This document shows, piece by piece, positions 14,013 through 23,234 of a stretch of 36,319 nt of DNA. Position 1 is the first letter of the stretch. Each line of letters starts with the position of its first letter. This DNA comes from UBA1723 sp045641065 (GTDB taxonomy: Bacteria; Bacteroidota; Bacteroidia; Bacteroidales; Paludibacteraceae). The notes beneath the pieces were generated by a model that saw only the letters and a program-made list of their open reading frames with translations, was not told the origin of the DNA and made no database searches. The DNA is taken from positions 1-36,319 of the forward strand of contig JAZUGF010000154.1 in NCBI GenBank assembly GCA_045641065.1. The letters are read 5' to 3'. The translations under genes were made by a program, and so were the position numbers.

Positions 14013-15637
14013 TGGAGAATACATTAAAATTGATTCAGTCTGCCTCGTCTTCTTGCACTAAGGTTGAGGCTGTAGACACAATGATCAGCGTCGACAAGAA
14101 CGATTTGCATAAGGTTTGTGAGACTCTTTACAAAGATGGTTGGGATTACCTAATCAACCTTACTGCAGTTGATAATGTTGAGAACTTTGAGGTTGTTTAC
14201 CACATCTCTAAGTCGGCTGACATGGAGAAGTTCTTGGTGCTAAAGACAATGACTACAGATGTTGAGAATCCAATCATCGAGACTGTTTCTGACATCTGGA
14301 AGAGTGCCAACCTATATGAGCGTGAGGCTTACGATTTCTTGGGTGTTCGTTTCTTGAACCATCCTGATATGCGTAGACTTTTCTTGCGTCCTGATTGGGT
14401 AGGCTATCCATTGAGAAAGAATTACGACAACACTCCAAACGAGGGTATCCCTTCAAAGGTTCACGATATGGACGCTTGTGAGGATGTACCTTCAATCACT
14501 CTTGACAGACATGGAGAGGTTGTTGAGAAGCATACACAGCTATTCGGAAAGAACGAGTACGTTGTTAACTTCGGTCCTCAGCACCCGTCAACACACGGAG
14601 TTTTGCATTTGAGAGTTTCCCTTGACGGTGAGACAATCAAGAAGATCGATCCTAACTTCGGTTATATCCACCGAGGAATAGAGAAGATGATGGAGAGCAT
14701 GACTTATCCACAGATGCTATTCCTTACTGAGCGTTTCGACTACCTATGTGGTAGCATGAACCGTCACGCTCTATGTATGTGTGTGGAGAAGGCAATGGGA
14801 CTTGAGATTCCAAAGAGAGCTCAGTACATCCGTACAATCTTCGACGAGTTGAACCGTATCGCCAGCCACTTGTTGGGTTGGGCATGTATGTGTAATGATA
14901 TGGGTTCAATCACAGCCTTCATCTACGGTATGCGTGATCGTGAAAAGATCATGGATATCTTCCAGGAGACTGCAGGTGGACGTTTGATGGTCAACTACTA
15001 CGTGATCGGTGGTGTTGCACAGGATATCCATCCAAACTTCGTCAACAGAGTTAAGGAGTTCGTTCCATACTTGAGAAAGATGATCAAGGAGTACCACACA
15101 TTGTTCACTGGCAACCCAATCGCACGTGGACGAATGATCAACTGCGGATTGCTTAAGAAGGAAGACGCTGTTGCTCTAGGAATGAGTGGTCCTAACGGAC
15201 GTGCATCTGGATGGCATTGTGATGTCAGAAAGATCGCTCCATACGCAGCTTATTCAGAGGTTGATTTCAAGGAGATTCTTCACGACGGTGGTGATACAAT
15301 CGATCGCTATATGATCCGTTTGGAGGAGATCGAGGAGTCGCTTAAGATCATTGAGCAGCTTATCGACAGAATCCCTGAGGGTGATTTCCGTGCTAAGGTA
15401 CCTGCAATCATCAAGGTTCCAGCTGGAGAGTACTATCAGAGAGTAGAGAACGCTCGTGGTGATTTCGGAGTTTACTTGAAGAGTACTGGTGACAAGTCTC
15501 CATACAGAATCCACTTCCGTTCACCAAGTATGGTTGCGGTATCTGGTTTGGATCCAATCTGTAAGGATACAAAGATTGCGGATTTGATCATGATCGGAGG
15601 TTCTCTTGACTACGTCATCCCTTGTATTGATAGATAA
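14012..15637 (+). CDS. nuoCD: Fused complex I subunits NuoC-NuoD
   Basis: 541 residues joining the 30-kDa (NuoC) and 49-kDa (NuoD) subunits. The NuoC part (about 1-170) ends with the signature region YEREAYDFLGVRFLNHPDMRRL. The NuoD part (about 180-541) begins YVVNFGPQHPSTHGVL, with the two quinone-site His residues in that block, and continues GYIHRGIEKMME and DELNRIASHLLG. NuoD and NuoB frame the quinone pocket. The usual hydrogenase-derived cysteines are absent, as expected for complex I and unlike related hydrogenases. It shares one base with the nuoB stop (TAATG). Fusion of C and D is known in several lineages, including E. coli, and is normal in Bacteroidota. Confidence 0.97.
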   Translation: MENTLKLIQSASSSCTKVEAVDTMISVDKNDLHKVCETLYKDGWDYLINLTAVDNVENFEVVYHISKSADMEKFLVLKTMTTDVENPIIETVSDIWKSANLYEREAYDFLGVRFLNHPDMRRLFLRPDWVGYPLRKNYDNTPNEGIPSKVHDMDACEDVPSITLDRHGEVVEKHTQLFGKNEYVVNFGPQHPSTHGVLHLRVSLDGETIKKIDPNFGYIHRGIEKMMESMTYPQMLFLTERFDYLCGSMNRHALCMCVEKAMGLEIPKRAQYIRTIFDELNRIASHLLGWACMCNDMGSITAFIYGMRDREKIMDIFQETAGGRLMVNYYVIGGVAQDIHPNFVNRVKEFVPYLRKMIKEYHTLFTGNPIARGRMINCGLLKKEDAVALGMSGPNGRASGWHCDVRKIAPYAAYSEVDFKEILHDGGDTIDRYMIRLEEIEESLKIIEQLIDRIPEGDFRAKVPAIIKVPAGEYYQRVENARGDFGVYLKSTGDKSPYRIHFRSPSMVAVSGLDPICKDTKIADLIMIGGSLDYVIPCIDR

Positions 15638-15660
15638 TAATCACAGATATTCTTAAAATT

Positions 15661-16731
15661 ATGTTAGAAGTAGGAGGAATATTAAGCTGGATTCACGAAG
15701 CGTTGTCTTCTGCATGTCCAGAGTGGCTTACTCTTCTTATAGAGTATGTCCTTATAGGCGTAGGTTTCCTTGCACTATATGCATTGATCGCGCTTATCTT
15801 GATTCTATTGGAAAGAAAGGTTTGTGCTTATTATCAGTGTCGTCTTGGACCGACAAGAGCAGGTTTCTGGGGATTGCTTCAGCCATTCGCAGATATGCTT
15901 AAGATCCTTTTGAAGGAGATCATTCCGTTGTTGAAGAATGATAAACTTCTGTTCTTCACAGCGTTGTTCCTAGTGATCATCGGTTCACTTTGTACATTCG
16001 GAGCTCTTGAGTTCAGCAAAGATTTGATCGGCGTCGACTTCAATGTCGGTGTGTTCTATATCCTTGCAATCTCATCTCTTGGAGTTGTAGGTATTTTGTT
16101 GGCAGGTTGGTCTTCCAACAATAAGTATACAATGATTGGTGCAATGCGTGCTGGTGCGCAGCTTGTCAGCTACGAGCTTTCAGCAGGTTTGTCATTGCTT
16201 ACTATGGTTATCCTTGGTGGTACAATGCAGTTGTCTGGTTTGATCGAGGCACAGGAGTCAGCTTGGTTCTTGTTCCAGTCACCATTCGCAATTGTTGCTA
16301 TGATCATCTACTTGATCGCAGGACACGCCGAGACTAACCGTGGACCATTCGACCTTCCAGAGGCAGAGTCAGAGCTAACAGCTGGTTACCATATTGAGTA
16401 CTCAGGTATCACATTCGGTTTGTTCTACGTTGGTGAGTATGTCAACATGTTCACTATCGCAGGAATCGGAACAATGGTATTCTTGGGAGGATGGCAGCCA
16501 TTGCATATCAATGCAGAGTGGGCAGCAGGCTTCAACGGTGTTATGGATATGATTCCAACATGGTTGTGGTTCTTCGCAAAGGCATTCAGCTTGGTAATGT
16601 TGAGCTTGTGGGTTAGATGGTCATTCCCACGTTTGAGAATCGATCAGTTGCTACACTTGGAGTGGAAGATATTGATGCCAATCAGCTTGGTCAATATGCT
16701 TTTGATGGCTTTGTGGGTAGCATATATTTAA
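15661..16731 (+). CDS. nuoH: Complex I subunit NuoH
   Basis: 356 residues with about eight membrane helices. NuoH forms the quinone entry channel and the start of the proton pathway. Signatures seen are RLGPTRAGFWGLLQPFADMLKILLKE (about 61-86) and, in the loop facing the quinone site, AETNRGPFDLPEAESELTAGYHIEYSG, with the conserved Glu residues. A short amphipathic N-terminal extension (SWIHEALSSACPEW) precedes the first helix. The gap to nuoCD is 23 bp, so it stays within the operon. Confidence 0.97.
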   Translation: MLEVGGILSWIHEALSSACPEWLTLLIEYVLIGVGFLALYALIALILILLERKVCAYYQCRLGPTRAGFWGLLQPFADMLKILLKEIIPLLKNDKLLFFTALFLVIIGSLCTFGALEFSKDLIGVDFNVGVFYILAISSLGVVGILLAGWSSNNKYTMIGAMRAGAQLVSYELSAGLSLLTMVILGGTMQLSGLIEAQESAWFLFQSPFAIVAMIIYLIAGHAETNRGPFDLPEAESELTAGYHIEYSGITFGLFYVGEYVNMFTIAGIGTMVFLGGWQPLHINAEWAAGFNGVMDMIPTWLWFFAKAFSLVMLSLWVRWSFPRLRIDQLLHLEWKILMPISLVNMLLMALWVAYI

Positions 16732-16753
16732 AACAAGTTTTATATAGAAGGTC

Positions 16754-17272
16754 ATGATTAAATATATAAAGGATCTGTTCTCTGGAATGTATGCATTGAT
16801 GCAGGGTATGTACATCACAAACCTCAACTTCTGGAGACCAAAATCTACAGAGCAGTATCCTGAGGATCGCCAGACTGCACGTCAGTTTGAGAGATTCCGT
16901 GGAGAGCTTGTATTTGACATAAATGACAACAACGAGCATAAATGTATCGCTTGTGGTCTATGTGCAAGAAACTGTCCAAACCAGTCTTTGGAGGTGATCA
17001 CAAAGAGCATCACAACAGAGGATGGAAAGACAAAGAAGGTGCTTGACAAGTTTATGTACGACTTGGGAAGCTGCACATTCTGCTCACTATGTACACAGTC
17101 GTGTGCACAGAAGGCAATCGTTTGGACAAACAATTTTGAGCACGCAGTGTTTAACCGTTCAGCATTGGTAAAGCAGTTGAACCCAGAGGGTAGCAAGGCA
17201 ATCGAGAGAAAGCCAGCAGTTGCAGCACCAAAGGCAGCACCTGCAGCTGGACAAAATGAAAATCAACAGTAA
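16754..17272 (+). CDS. nuoI: Complex I subunit NuoI (two 4Fe-4S clusters)
   Basis: 172 residues. NuoI relays electrons through clusters N6a and N6b toward NuoB. The first cluster motif is CIACGLCARNCPNQ, the second CTFCSLCTQSCAQKA. The second ends Cys-Ala where most homologues have Cys-Pro; all eight Cys are intact. A ~30-residue Ala/Pro/Lys tail (PAVAAPKAAPAAGQNENQQ) follows the core and is probably disordered. In a complex without NuoEFG, this subunit is a likely docking point for whatever donates electrons. Confidence 0.96.
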   Translation: MIKYIKDLFSGMYALMQGMYITNLNFWRPKSTEQYPEDRQTARQFERFRGELVFDINDNNEHKCIACGLCARNCPNQSLEVITKSITTEDGKTKKVLDKFMYDLGSCTFCSLCTQSCAQKAIVWTNNFEHAVFNRSALVKQLNPEGSKAIERKPAVAAPKAAPAAGQNENQQ

Positions 17273-17273
17273 T

Positions 17274-17837
17274 ATGGCAGAATTTTTGACATCTATTGAT
17301 TTCGCAGAGCTATTTACTGCTAACAATATAGTATTTTGTATACTATCAGCAGTAATCCTTGTCTGTGGATTCATGTCTGTAGCGTCGACAAAGATTCTTC
17401 GTGCCGCTACTTATTTGTTCTTTACTCTGTTCGCAGTTGCAGGACTTTACTTGACTCTAAGCTATGAGTTTATCGCAGCTGTACAGTTGTCTGTATACGC
17501 AGGAGGTATTCTTGTGTTGTTGATCTTTGCCATCATGTTGGTTAAGAATCTTGGTACAGACACAGAGGAGACATCGTTTGTGAACAAGGCAATCGCCGGT
17601 GTTGCTGCTTTGGCTGGAACAGTGTTCACATTCATCGCAATGAGCAAGTCGACTTTCATTCCTGATTCAGAGGCTGACGACGCTTCTGCTATGGTAGATA
17701 TGAAGTTGATCGGTGAGACTCTAATGGGAACTGACAAGTATCAGTACTTGTTGGCATTCGAAGGAGTCAGCATCTTGCTTTTGGCATGTATCGTAGGTTC
17801 AATTGTTGTTGCAACTAAATCAAAGGAGGAGGAATAA
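17274..17837 (+). CDS. nuoJ: Complex I subunit NuoJ
   Basis: 187 residues from the ATG at 17274, one base after the nuoI stop. The longer frame from 17220 would overlap nuoI. Five membrane helices are expected; helix 3 with the conserved Tyr/Gly break reads VYAGGILVLLIFAIMLV. A loop around residues 118-145 is acidic (DSEADDASAMVD). NuoJ helps couple quinone chemistry to the antiporter-like subunits. The gene ends AAAGGAGGAGG-AATAAG, which doubles as the ribosome-binding site for nuoK. Confidence 0.95.
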   Translation: MAEFLTSIDFAELFTANNIVFCILSAVILVCGFMSVASTKILRAATYLFFTLFAVAGLYLTLSYEFIAAVQLSVYAGGILVLLIFAIMLVKNLGTDTEETSFVNKAIAGVAALAGTVFTFIAMSKSTFIPDSEADDASAMVDMKLIGETLMGTDKYQYLLAFEGVSILLLACIVGSIVVATKSKEEE

Positions 17838-17838
17838 G

Positions 17839-18147
17839 ATGATACCAGTAGAAGCATATTTGGTAGTCAGCACACTTCTTTTCTTTATCGGTGTGTATGG
17901 CTTTTTGGTAAGAAAGAATCTTATCGGAATTTTGATGGCAATTGAACTTATTCTTAACGCGGTTAACATCAACTTCGTTGTGTTCAACAGATTCCTATAT
18001 CCTGATCGTCTTGAGGGATATGTGTACAGCTTGTTCGTGATAGTTGTTGCTGCTGCTGAGACTGCAATTGCGATCTCAATCATTATCAATGTCTACAGAA
18101 AGTTGAAGAACGTTCGCGTAGATAGTATCAACGAATTAAAGAACTAA
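17839..18147 (+). CDS. nuoK: Complex I subunit NuoK
   Basis: 102 residues from the ATG at 17839. An unusually strong purine-rich site (17822-17832) precedes it, supporting this start over the upstream frame. Three helices carry the two conserved buried glutamates: one in GILMAIELILNAVN and one in VAAAETAIAISI. These belong to the fourth proton path of complex I. It lies one base after the nuoJ stop. Confidence 0.96.
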   Translation: MIPVEAYLVVSTLLFFIGVYGFLVRKNLIGILMAIELILNAVNINFVVFNRFLYPDRLEGYVYSLFVIVVAAAETAIAISIIINVYRKLKNVRVDSINELKN

Positions 18148-18153
18148 TCATAT

Positions 18154-20121
18154 ATGGAAGCGTTTTCAAGTATATCACATTTGATTTTGGCGTTGCCATT
18201 TATGATGTTCCTATTCTTAGGACTATGTGGCAACAAACTATTCAAGTCTAATCCAGACGTTGCAGGATGGGTTGGTACAGCAGGTTTGTCAGTCGTAGCT
18301 ATCGTCTCTTATTATATATCTCTTAACTATTTCTTTGGTGGAGAGGAGACTTACAAGCAGCAGTTCATCCTATTCAACTATGATTGGTTGAAGATGACTG
18401 AGAACTTGGTTATCTCAATCGGCTTCATGCTAGATCCTATCTCAGCAATGATGTTGGTTGTTATCTCAACTGTATCACTTATGGTCCACATCTACTCATT
18501 GGGCTATATGAAGGGTGAGGAAGGATTTCAGCGTTACTACGCAGTTCTTTCATTGTTTACATTCGCAATGATGGGATTGGTTGTAGCAACTAACATTTTC
18601 CAGATGTATATCTTCTGGGAGCTTGTGGGAGTTTCTTCATTCTTGTTGATCAGTTTCTATTTCATCAAACCATCTGCAGTAGCAGCTGCAAAGAAGGCAT
18701 TTATCGTAACTCGTTTTGCTGATATGTTCTTCTTGATTGGAATCTTGATCTTGTCTTTCTACACAGACACATTCGACTTCTTGAAGTTGACAGCAGTAGC
18801 AGACGGTCACGCTACTTTGGTTAATAACACAATGTGTGGAATTACATTTATGGGCATGTCGGTTTCTTCAATCGCATTGTTCTTGATCTTCTTAGGAGGT
18901 GCTGGTAAGTCAGCAATGTTCCCATTCCACATTTGGTTGCCAGATGCAATGGAAGGTCCAACTCCAGCATCTGCACTTATCCACGCAGCAACAATGGTCG
19001 TTGCTGGTGTATTCTTGGTAGCAAGAATGTTCCCAGTTTACTTCTTTGAGGCTCACGATGTTTTGACTATCATCGGTTATATCGGAGCATTCACATCATT
19101 GTTCGCTGCAATTATCGCATGTACTCAGACAGATATCAAGCGTGTGCTTGCATTCTCTACAATCTCTCAGATTGCTTACATGTTCGTTGCTCTTTCAGTT
19201 TCAGGTTACGAGAGTCACCATGAGGCATGTTTGGGATACACAGCATCAATGTGGCACTTGTTCACACACGCCATGTTTAAGGCATGTTTGTTCATGGGTT
19301 CAGGTTGTATCATCTTAGCAGTTCACCACTGCAATGAGATGTCAGCTATGGGTAACCTTCGTAAGTTTATGCCAATCACACACATCACATTCTTGATCTC
19401 ATGTTTGGCAATCGCAGGTATCCCTCCATTCTCAGGATTCTACTCTAAGGATGAGATTTTGGTAGCTGCATTCCACAATGATCCAGTATTGTATGCATGT
19501 CAGGCATTTGTTGCAGGTCTTACAGCGTTCTACATGTTCCGTTTGTATTTCCGCATCTTCTGGTACGCAGAGAATCCTGCTCACGAGCACCACACTCCAC
19601 ATGAGGCACCAATGAATATGACACTTCCTTTGATTGTCCTTTCAATATTCACTTGCTTCACTTGGTTGGATAAGGTATTCCCATTCTTCCCTGCAAAGAT
19701 CACTGCAGACAGAGTAGGTTACGAGCTAGAGACTAATTGGACAATTGCAATCGCAAGTATTGTTGTCGCTCTTATCGGTATCGCAATCGCTACATACTTG
19801 TATAAGGACAAGAATGACAAGGCAGACAAGTTCGTTGGATCATGCAAGGCAATGGAGTGCTTCTTCATCTCAGCAAGCCACAGATTCTATATCGATGAGA
19901 TCTACTTGTTCATTACACGTAAGATCATCTTCGGTGGTATCTGTACTGCAATTGCTTGGTTTGATCGTCACATCATCGATGGATTCATGGATCTATTAGC
20001 ATGGATTGCTCGTGAGTTGTCTTACGATATTCGTGATGTTCAGAGTGGAAATCTACAGCAGTATGCTTGGAGCTTCTTGATGGGCGTTCTTGCAATCGCG
20101 TTGTTTGCAATTTATTATTAA
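18154..20121 (+). CDS. nuoL: Complex I subunit NuoL (proton-pumping antiporter-like)
   Basis: 655 residues, about sixteen helices, in the usual range for NuoL. It is the most distal pumping subunit and includes the long lateral helix in its C-terminal part. Key residues visible are the Glu in IFWELVGVSSFLLISFYF, the Lys in GGAGKSAMFPFHIWLPDAMEGPTPASALIHAATMV, and the His-rich LGYTASMWHLFTHAMFKACLF. The segment SISMMLVVISTVSLMVHIYSLGYM-like region before helix 4 is also typical. The gap to nuoK is six bases. Confidence 0.96.
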   Translation: MEAFSSISHLILALPFMMFLFLGLCGNKLFKSNPDVAGWVGTAGLSVVAIVSYYISLNYFFGGEETYKQQFILFNYDWLKMTENLVISIGFMLDPISAMMLVVISTVSLMVHIYSLGYMKGEEGFQRYYAVLSLFTFAMMGLVVATNIFQMYIFWELVGVSSFLLISFYFIKPSAVAAAKKAFIVTRFADMFFLIGILILSFYTDTFDFLKLTAVADGHATLVNNTMCGITFMGMSVSSIALFLIFLGGAGKSAMFPFHIWLPDAMEGPTPASALIHAATMVVAGVFLVARMFPVYFFEAHDVLTIIGYIGAFTSLFAAIIACTQTDIKRVLAFSTISQIAYMFVALSVSGYESHHEACLGYTASMWHLFTHAMFKACLFMGSGCIILAVHHCNEMSAMGNLRKFMPITHITFLISCLAIAGIPPFSGFYSKDEILVAAFHNDPVLYACQAFVAGLTAFYMFRLYFRIFWYAENPAHEHHTPHEAPMNMTLPLIVLSIFTCFTWLDKVFPFFPAKITADRVGYELETNWTIAIASIVVALIGIAIATYLYKDKNDKADKFVGSCKAMECFFISASHRFYIDEIYLFITRKIIFGGICTAIAWFDRHIIDGFMDLLAWIARELSYDIRDVQSGNLQQYAWSFLMGVLAIALFAIYY

Positions 20122-20150
20122 CGGAGTATTAATAAAGTAAGTAATATACT

Positions 20151-21707
20151 ATGAATATATTATCAGCTTTTGTAGTCGTCTTGCTTGTAATGCTGGTTGT
20201 AGTGTTCTTGATCCCAGGAGAAAAGAAGAACGCAATCAGATGGACAATGGCAGCCGGAGGTTTTGTACTTCTTGGCATGGCGATCTACTTGGTAAAAGAT
20301 TTTCTTGCATGGCGTGAGATTGACAAGGTATCGCAGTTTTACAATGCAGGTTTGGAGCCTATCACATGGTATGAGGGTGTGATCAACATCACATACGCAG
20401 TAGGAGTAGACGGAGTATCGGTTGCGATGATCATGTTGTCGGCAATCGTGGTAATCACTGGAGTTTTCGCATCATTTGCGGTTGAGGATAAAGCTAAGGA
20501 GTATTTCTTGTGGTTTATCATGCTTTCAATCGGAGTGTTCGGATTCTTTATCTCGATCGACTTGTTCACAATGTTCTTGTTCTACGAGGTTGCCTTGATT
20601 CCAATGTATCTTTTGATTGGTGTTTGGGGAAGTGGAAACAAGGAGTACGCTGCAATGAAGCTTACATTGATGCTAATGGGAGGTTCGGCATTCTTGATGG
20701 TCGGTATCTTCGGTATCTACTACTTCTCTTCAGTCGACGGTGATCTAACATTCAATCTTGTAAAGATCGCTGAGAATGCTGCAATGCCAGTTGAGTGGCA
20801 GAGAATTTTCTTCCCACTTACATTTGTAGGATTCGGAGTTCTTGGTGCAATGTTCCCATTCCACACATGGTCTCCTGACGGTCACGCATCAGCTCCAACA
20901 GCTGTATCAATGCTTCACGCAGGAGTATTGATGAAGCTAGGAGGTTACGGATGTTTCCGTGTTGCTATGACATTGATGCCAGAGGCTTGCAAGGAGCAGG
21001 CATGGATCTTCATCGTGTTGACTGGTATCTCAGTTGTATACGGAGCATTCTCAGCTTGTGTACAGAACGACTTGAAGTACATCAATGCATACTCATCAGT
21101 AAGCCACTGTGGTTTGGTACTATTCGCACTATTGATGATGAACCAGACAGCAATGACAGGTGCAATCATGCAGATGCTTTCACACGGTTTGATGACAGCA
21201 TTGTTCTTTGCTCTAATCGGTATGATCTACGGACAGACACATACTCGTGACATCCGTTATCTTGGAGGTTTGATGCAGGTAATGCCATTCTTGTGTGTAT
21301 GTTATGTAATTGCAGGTATGGCTTCTCTAGGTCTTCCAGGTTTGTCAGGATTCGTTGCTGAGATGACAATCTTCGTAGGATCATTCGAGCATGAGGATTT
21401 GTTCCACAGATTGTTCGTAATCGGTGGTTGTACATCAATCGTAATCACAGCTGTATACATTCTTCGTGTAGTTGGTAAGATTTTGTTCGGACCACTTTAC
21501 AAGATTGAGAATAAAGATGGTAAGTTCTATTATCTATCTGAGCACCACGGTGAGGTACATCACTACCCACTACGTGACGCTATCTGGTATGAGAAGATTG
21601 CAACAATTGGTTTGATTGTCTCAATTGCTATCATTGGTATGTATCCTCTATGGATTTCAGATATGATCAGTTCAAGTTTGGCATCAATTGCAGAATTGCT
21701 TAAATAA
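20151..21707 (+). CDS. nuoM: Complex I subunit NuoM (proton-pumping antiporter-like)
   Basis: 518 residues, about fourteen helices. The Mrp-antiporter-type core has the conserved Glu in FLFYEVALIPMYLLIGVWG and the FPFHTWSPDGHASAPTAVSMLHAGVLMKLGGYG block with its Lys, followed by QNDLKYINAYSSVSHCG. It forms the middle proton pump between NuoL and NuoN. The loop near the C-terminus is His-rich (SEHHGEVHHYPLRD). The gap to nuoL is 29 bp. Confidence 0.96.
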   Translation: MNILSAFVVVLLVMLVVVFLIPGEKKNAIRWTMAAGGFVLLGMAIYLVKDFLAWREIDKVSQFYNAGLEPITWYEGVINITYAVGVDGVSVAMIMLSAIVVITGVFASFAVEDKAKEYFLWFIMLSIGVFGFFISIDLFTMFLFYEVALIPMYLLIGVWGSGNKEYAAMKLTLMLMGGSAFLMVGIFGIYYFSSVDGDLTFNLVKIAENAAMPVEWQRIFFPLTFVGFGVLGAMFPFHTWSPDGHASAPTAVSMLHAGVLMKLGGYGCFRVAMTLMPEACKEQAWIFIVLTGISVVYGAFSACVQNDLKYINAYSSVSHCGLVLFALLMMNQTAMTGAIMQMLSHGLMTALFFALIGMIYGQTHTRDIRYLGGLMQVMPFLCVCYVIAGMASLGLPGLSGFVAEMTIFVGSFEHEDLFHRLFVIGGCTSIVITAVYILRVVGKILFGPLYKIENKDGKFYYLSEHHGEVHHYPLRDAIWYEKIATIGLIVSIAIIGMYPLWISDMISSSLASIAELLK

Positions 21708-21722
21708 TAAAAATTTACAACT

Positions 21723-23168
21723 ATGAATCTAGATTATAGTCAGTTTTTATCAATGAGCCACGAGGTTTCACTCGTTGCGGTATTGATTATCCTTTTGCTT
21801 GCTGATCTAGTGATGGGCAAGAACAAACAGGCATTTCAATACTTGGCTATTGCTGCTTTCGCATTGCATACTGTAGCTGGTTTCTATTGCTACTCTGATA
21901 TGGCTGGTGACGCATTCGCTGGAATGTATGTTTCAGGTGCTGCACAGACATTCGTTAAGAATATTCTAAACATCGGTACATTGCTAGTGTTCTTCTTCTC
22001 ATATGAGTGGAACAACAACGAGAACAAGAGTGGAGTAGGAGAGTTTTACTTCTTGACTCTATCAACTCTTGTTGGTATGTACTTCATGGTTTCGGCTGGA
22101 GATTTCTTGTTCTTCTATATCGGACTTGAGACAGCTTCAATTCCAATGGCTGCTTTGGTTGCGATGAACAAGAAGGGTATCGAAGGTGCAGAGGCTGCTG
22201 CAAAGTACATCTTGACAGCTTCGTTCTCATCTGGCGTAATGCTATTCGGTATCTCTTTGATCTACGGTACTTGCGGATCTCTATACTTTGATGAGGTTCA
22301 GGAGGCATTTACTGAAATCACTCCATTGCAGATTCTTGCTTTGATTTGCTTCATCGCAGGTGTTGGTTTCAAGATTTCTCTTGTACCATTCCACTTCTGG
22401 ACTGCTGATACATATCAGGGAGCACCAACAGGAATTACAGCTTATTTGTCTGTAGTATCTAAGGGAGCTGCAGTTTTCGCTTTCATGTGCATCCTTTACA
22501 AGGCATTCATGAACGAGCCTGAAGTATGGCAGAACATTCTATGGTGGTTGATCGTAATCACAATCACTATCGGTAACTTGTTCGCTATCCGTCAGAAGAA
22601 TTTGAAGCGTTTCTTGGCATTCTCTTCAATCTCACAGGCTGGTTACATCATGTTGGGTGTATATGCTTCATCACAGATTGGTATGTCAAGTGCAATCTAC
22701 TACATCTTGATCTATACTTTCACTAACCTTGCAGCATTTGGTATCATTTCTGCAATTGAGAATAAGACAGGAAAGGTAGGAATGGATGATTACAACGCAC
22801 TTTACACAACAAACCCTAAGCTTGCTTTTGCAATGACACTTGCTATGTTCTCTCTTGGTGGTATTCCTCCATTTGCAGGATTCTTCAGTAAGTTCTTCAT
22901 CTTCGCATCTGTAGCTGAGTCTAAGGTGTTTGGTGATTATGTGTTGGTGTTCTTGGCATTGCTTAACACTATCATTTCACTTTACTACTACTTGCTAGTT
23001 GTAAAGGCTATGTTCATCAATAACAGCGAATCTCCAATTGAGACAATCAAGATAGATAATATGTCTCGTATTGCTCTATTGGTTTGTGTTATCGCAATCC
23101 TTGTGATTGGATTCATCAGCCCAATCTACATGAACATTCATGAGATTAGCTTCGGTTTTGCCGACTAA
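21723..23168 (+). CDS. nuoN: Complex I subunit NuoN (proton-pumping antiporter-like)
   Basis: 481 residues, about fourteen helices. The signature Glu is in FFYIGLETASIPMAALVAM and the Lys in GVGFKISLVPFHFWTADTYQGAPT; LKRFLAFSSISQAGYIMLG follows. It is the antiporter-like subunit closest to NuoK. It closes the operon: a strong terminator starts 20 bp after its stop. No nuoE, nuoF or nuoG exists before, within or after the cluster in this window. Confidence 0.96.
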   Translation: MNLDYSQFLSMSHEVSLVAVLIILLLADLVMGKNKQAFQYLAIAAFALHTVAGFYCYSDMAGDAFAGMYVSGAAQTFVKNILNIGTLLVFFFSYEWNNNENKSGVGEFYFLTLSTLVGMYFMVSAGDFLFFYIGLETASIPMAALVAMNKKGIEGAEAAAKYILTASFSSGVMLFGISLIYGTCGSLYFDEVQEAFTEITPLQILALICFIAGVGFKISLVPFHFWTADTYQGAPTGITAYLSVVSKGAAVFAFMCILYKAFMNEPEVWQNILWWLIVITITIGNLFAIRQKNLKRFLAFSSISQAGYIMLGVYASSQIGMSSAIYYILIYTFTNLAAFGIISAIENKTGKVGMDDYNALYTTNPKLAFAMTLAMFSLGGIPPFAGFFSKFFIFASVAESKVFGDYVLVFLALLNTIISLYYYLLVVKAMFINNSESPIETIKIDNMSRIALLVCVIAILVIGFISPIYMNIHEISFGFAD

Positions 23169-23187
23169 TTGGAAATAATTATTATTC

Positions 23188-23222
23188 AGTGACACTTGTG
23201 TAAAAAGCAAGTGTCACTTTTT
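23188..23222 (+). terminator. Intrinsic terminator ending the nuo operon
   Basis: A perfect 11-bp stem (23188-23198 with 23208-23218), 9-nt loop and T-run 23218-23222. It lies 20 bp after the nuoN stop. It also sits inside the upstream extension of the next open frame, which helps place that gene's start further down. Confidence 0.93.
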
Positions 23223-23234
23223 ATATCTATTAAG

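Noticed and set aside
23196..23234. Upstream extension of the flippase-like gene
   Set aside because: It is the nuo terminator hairpin read as codons; the GTG at 23235 gives a sensible Lys-rich N-terminus.
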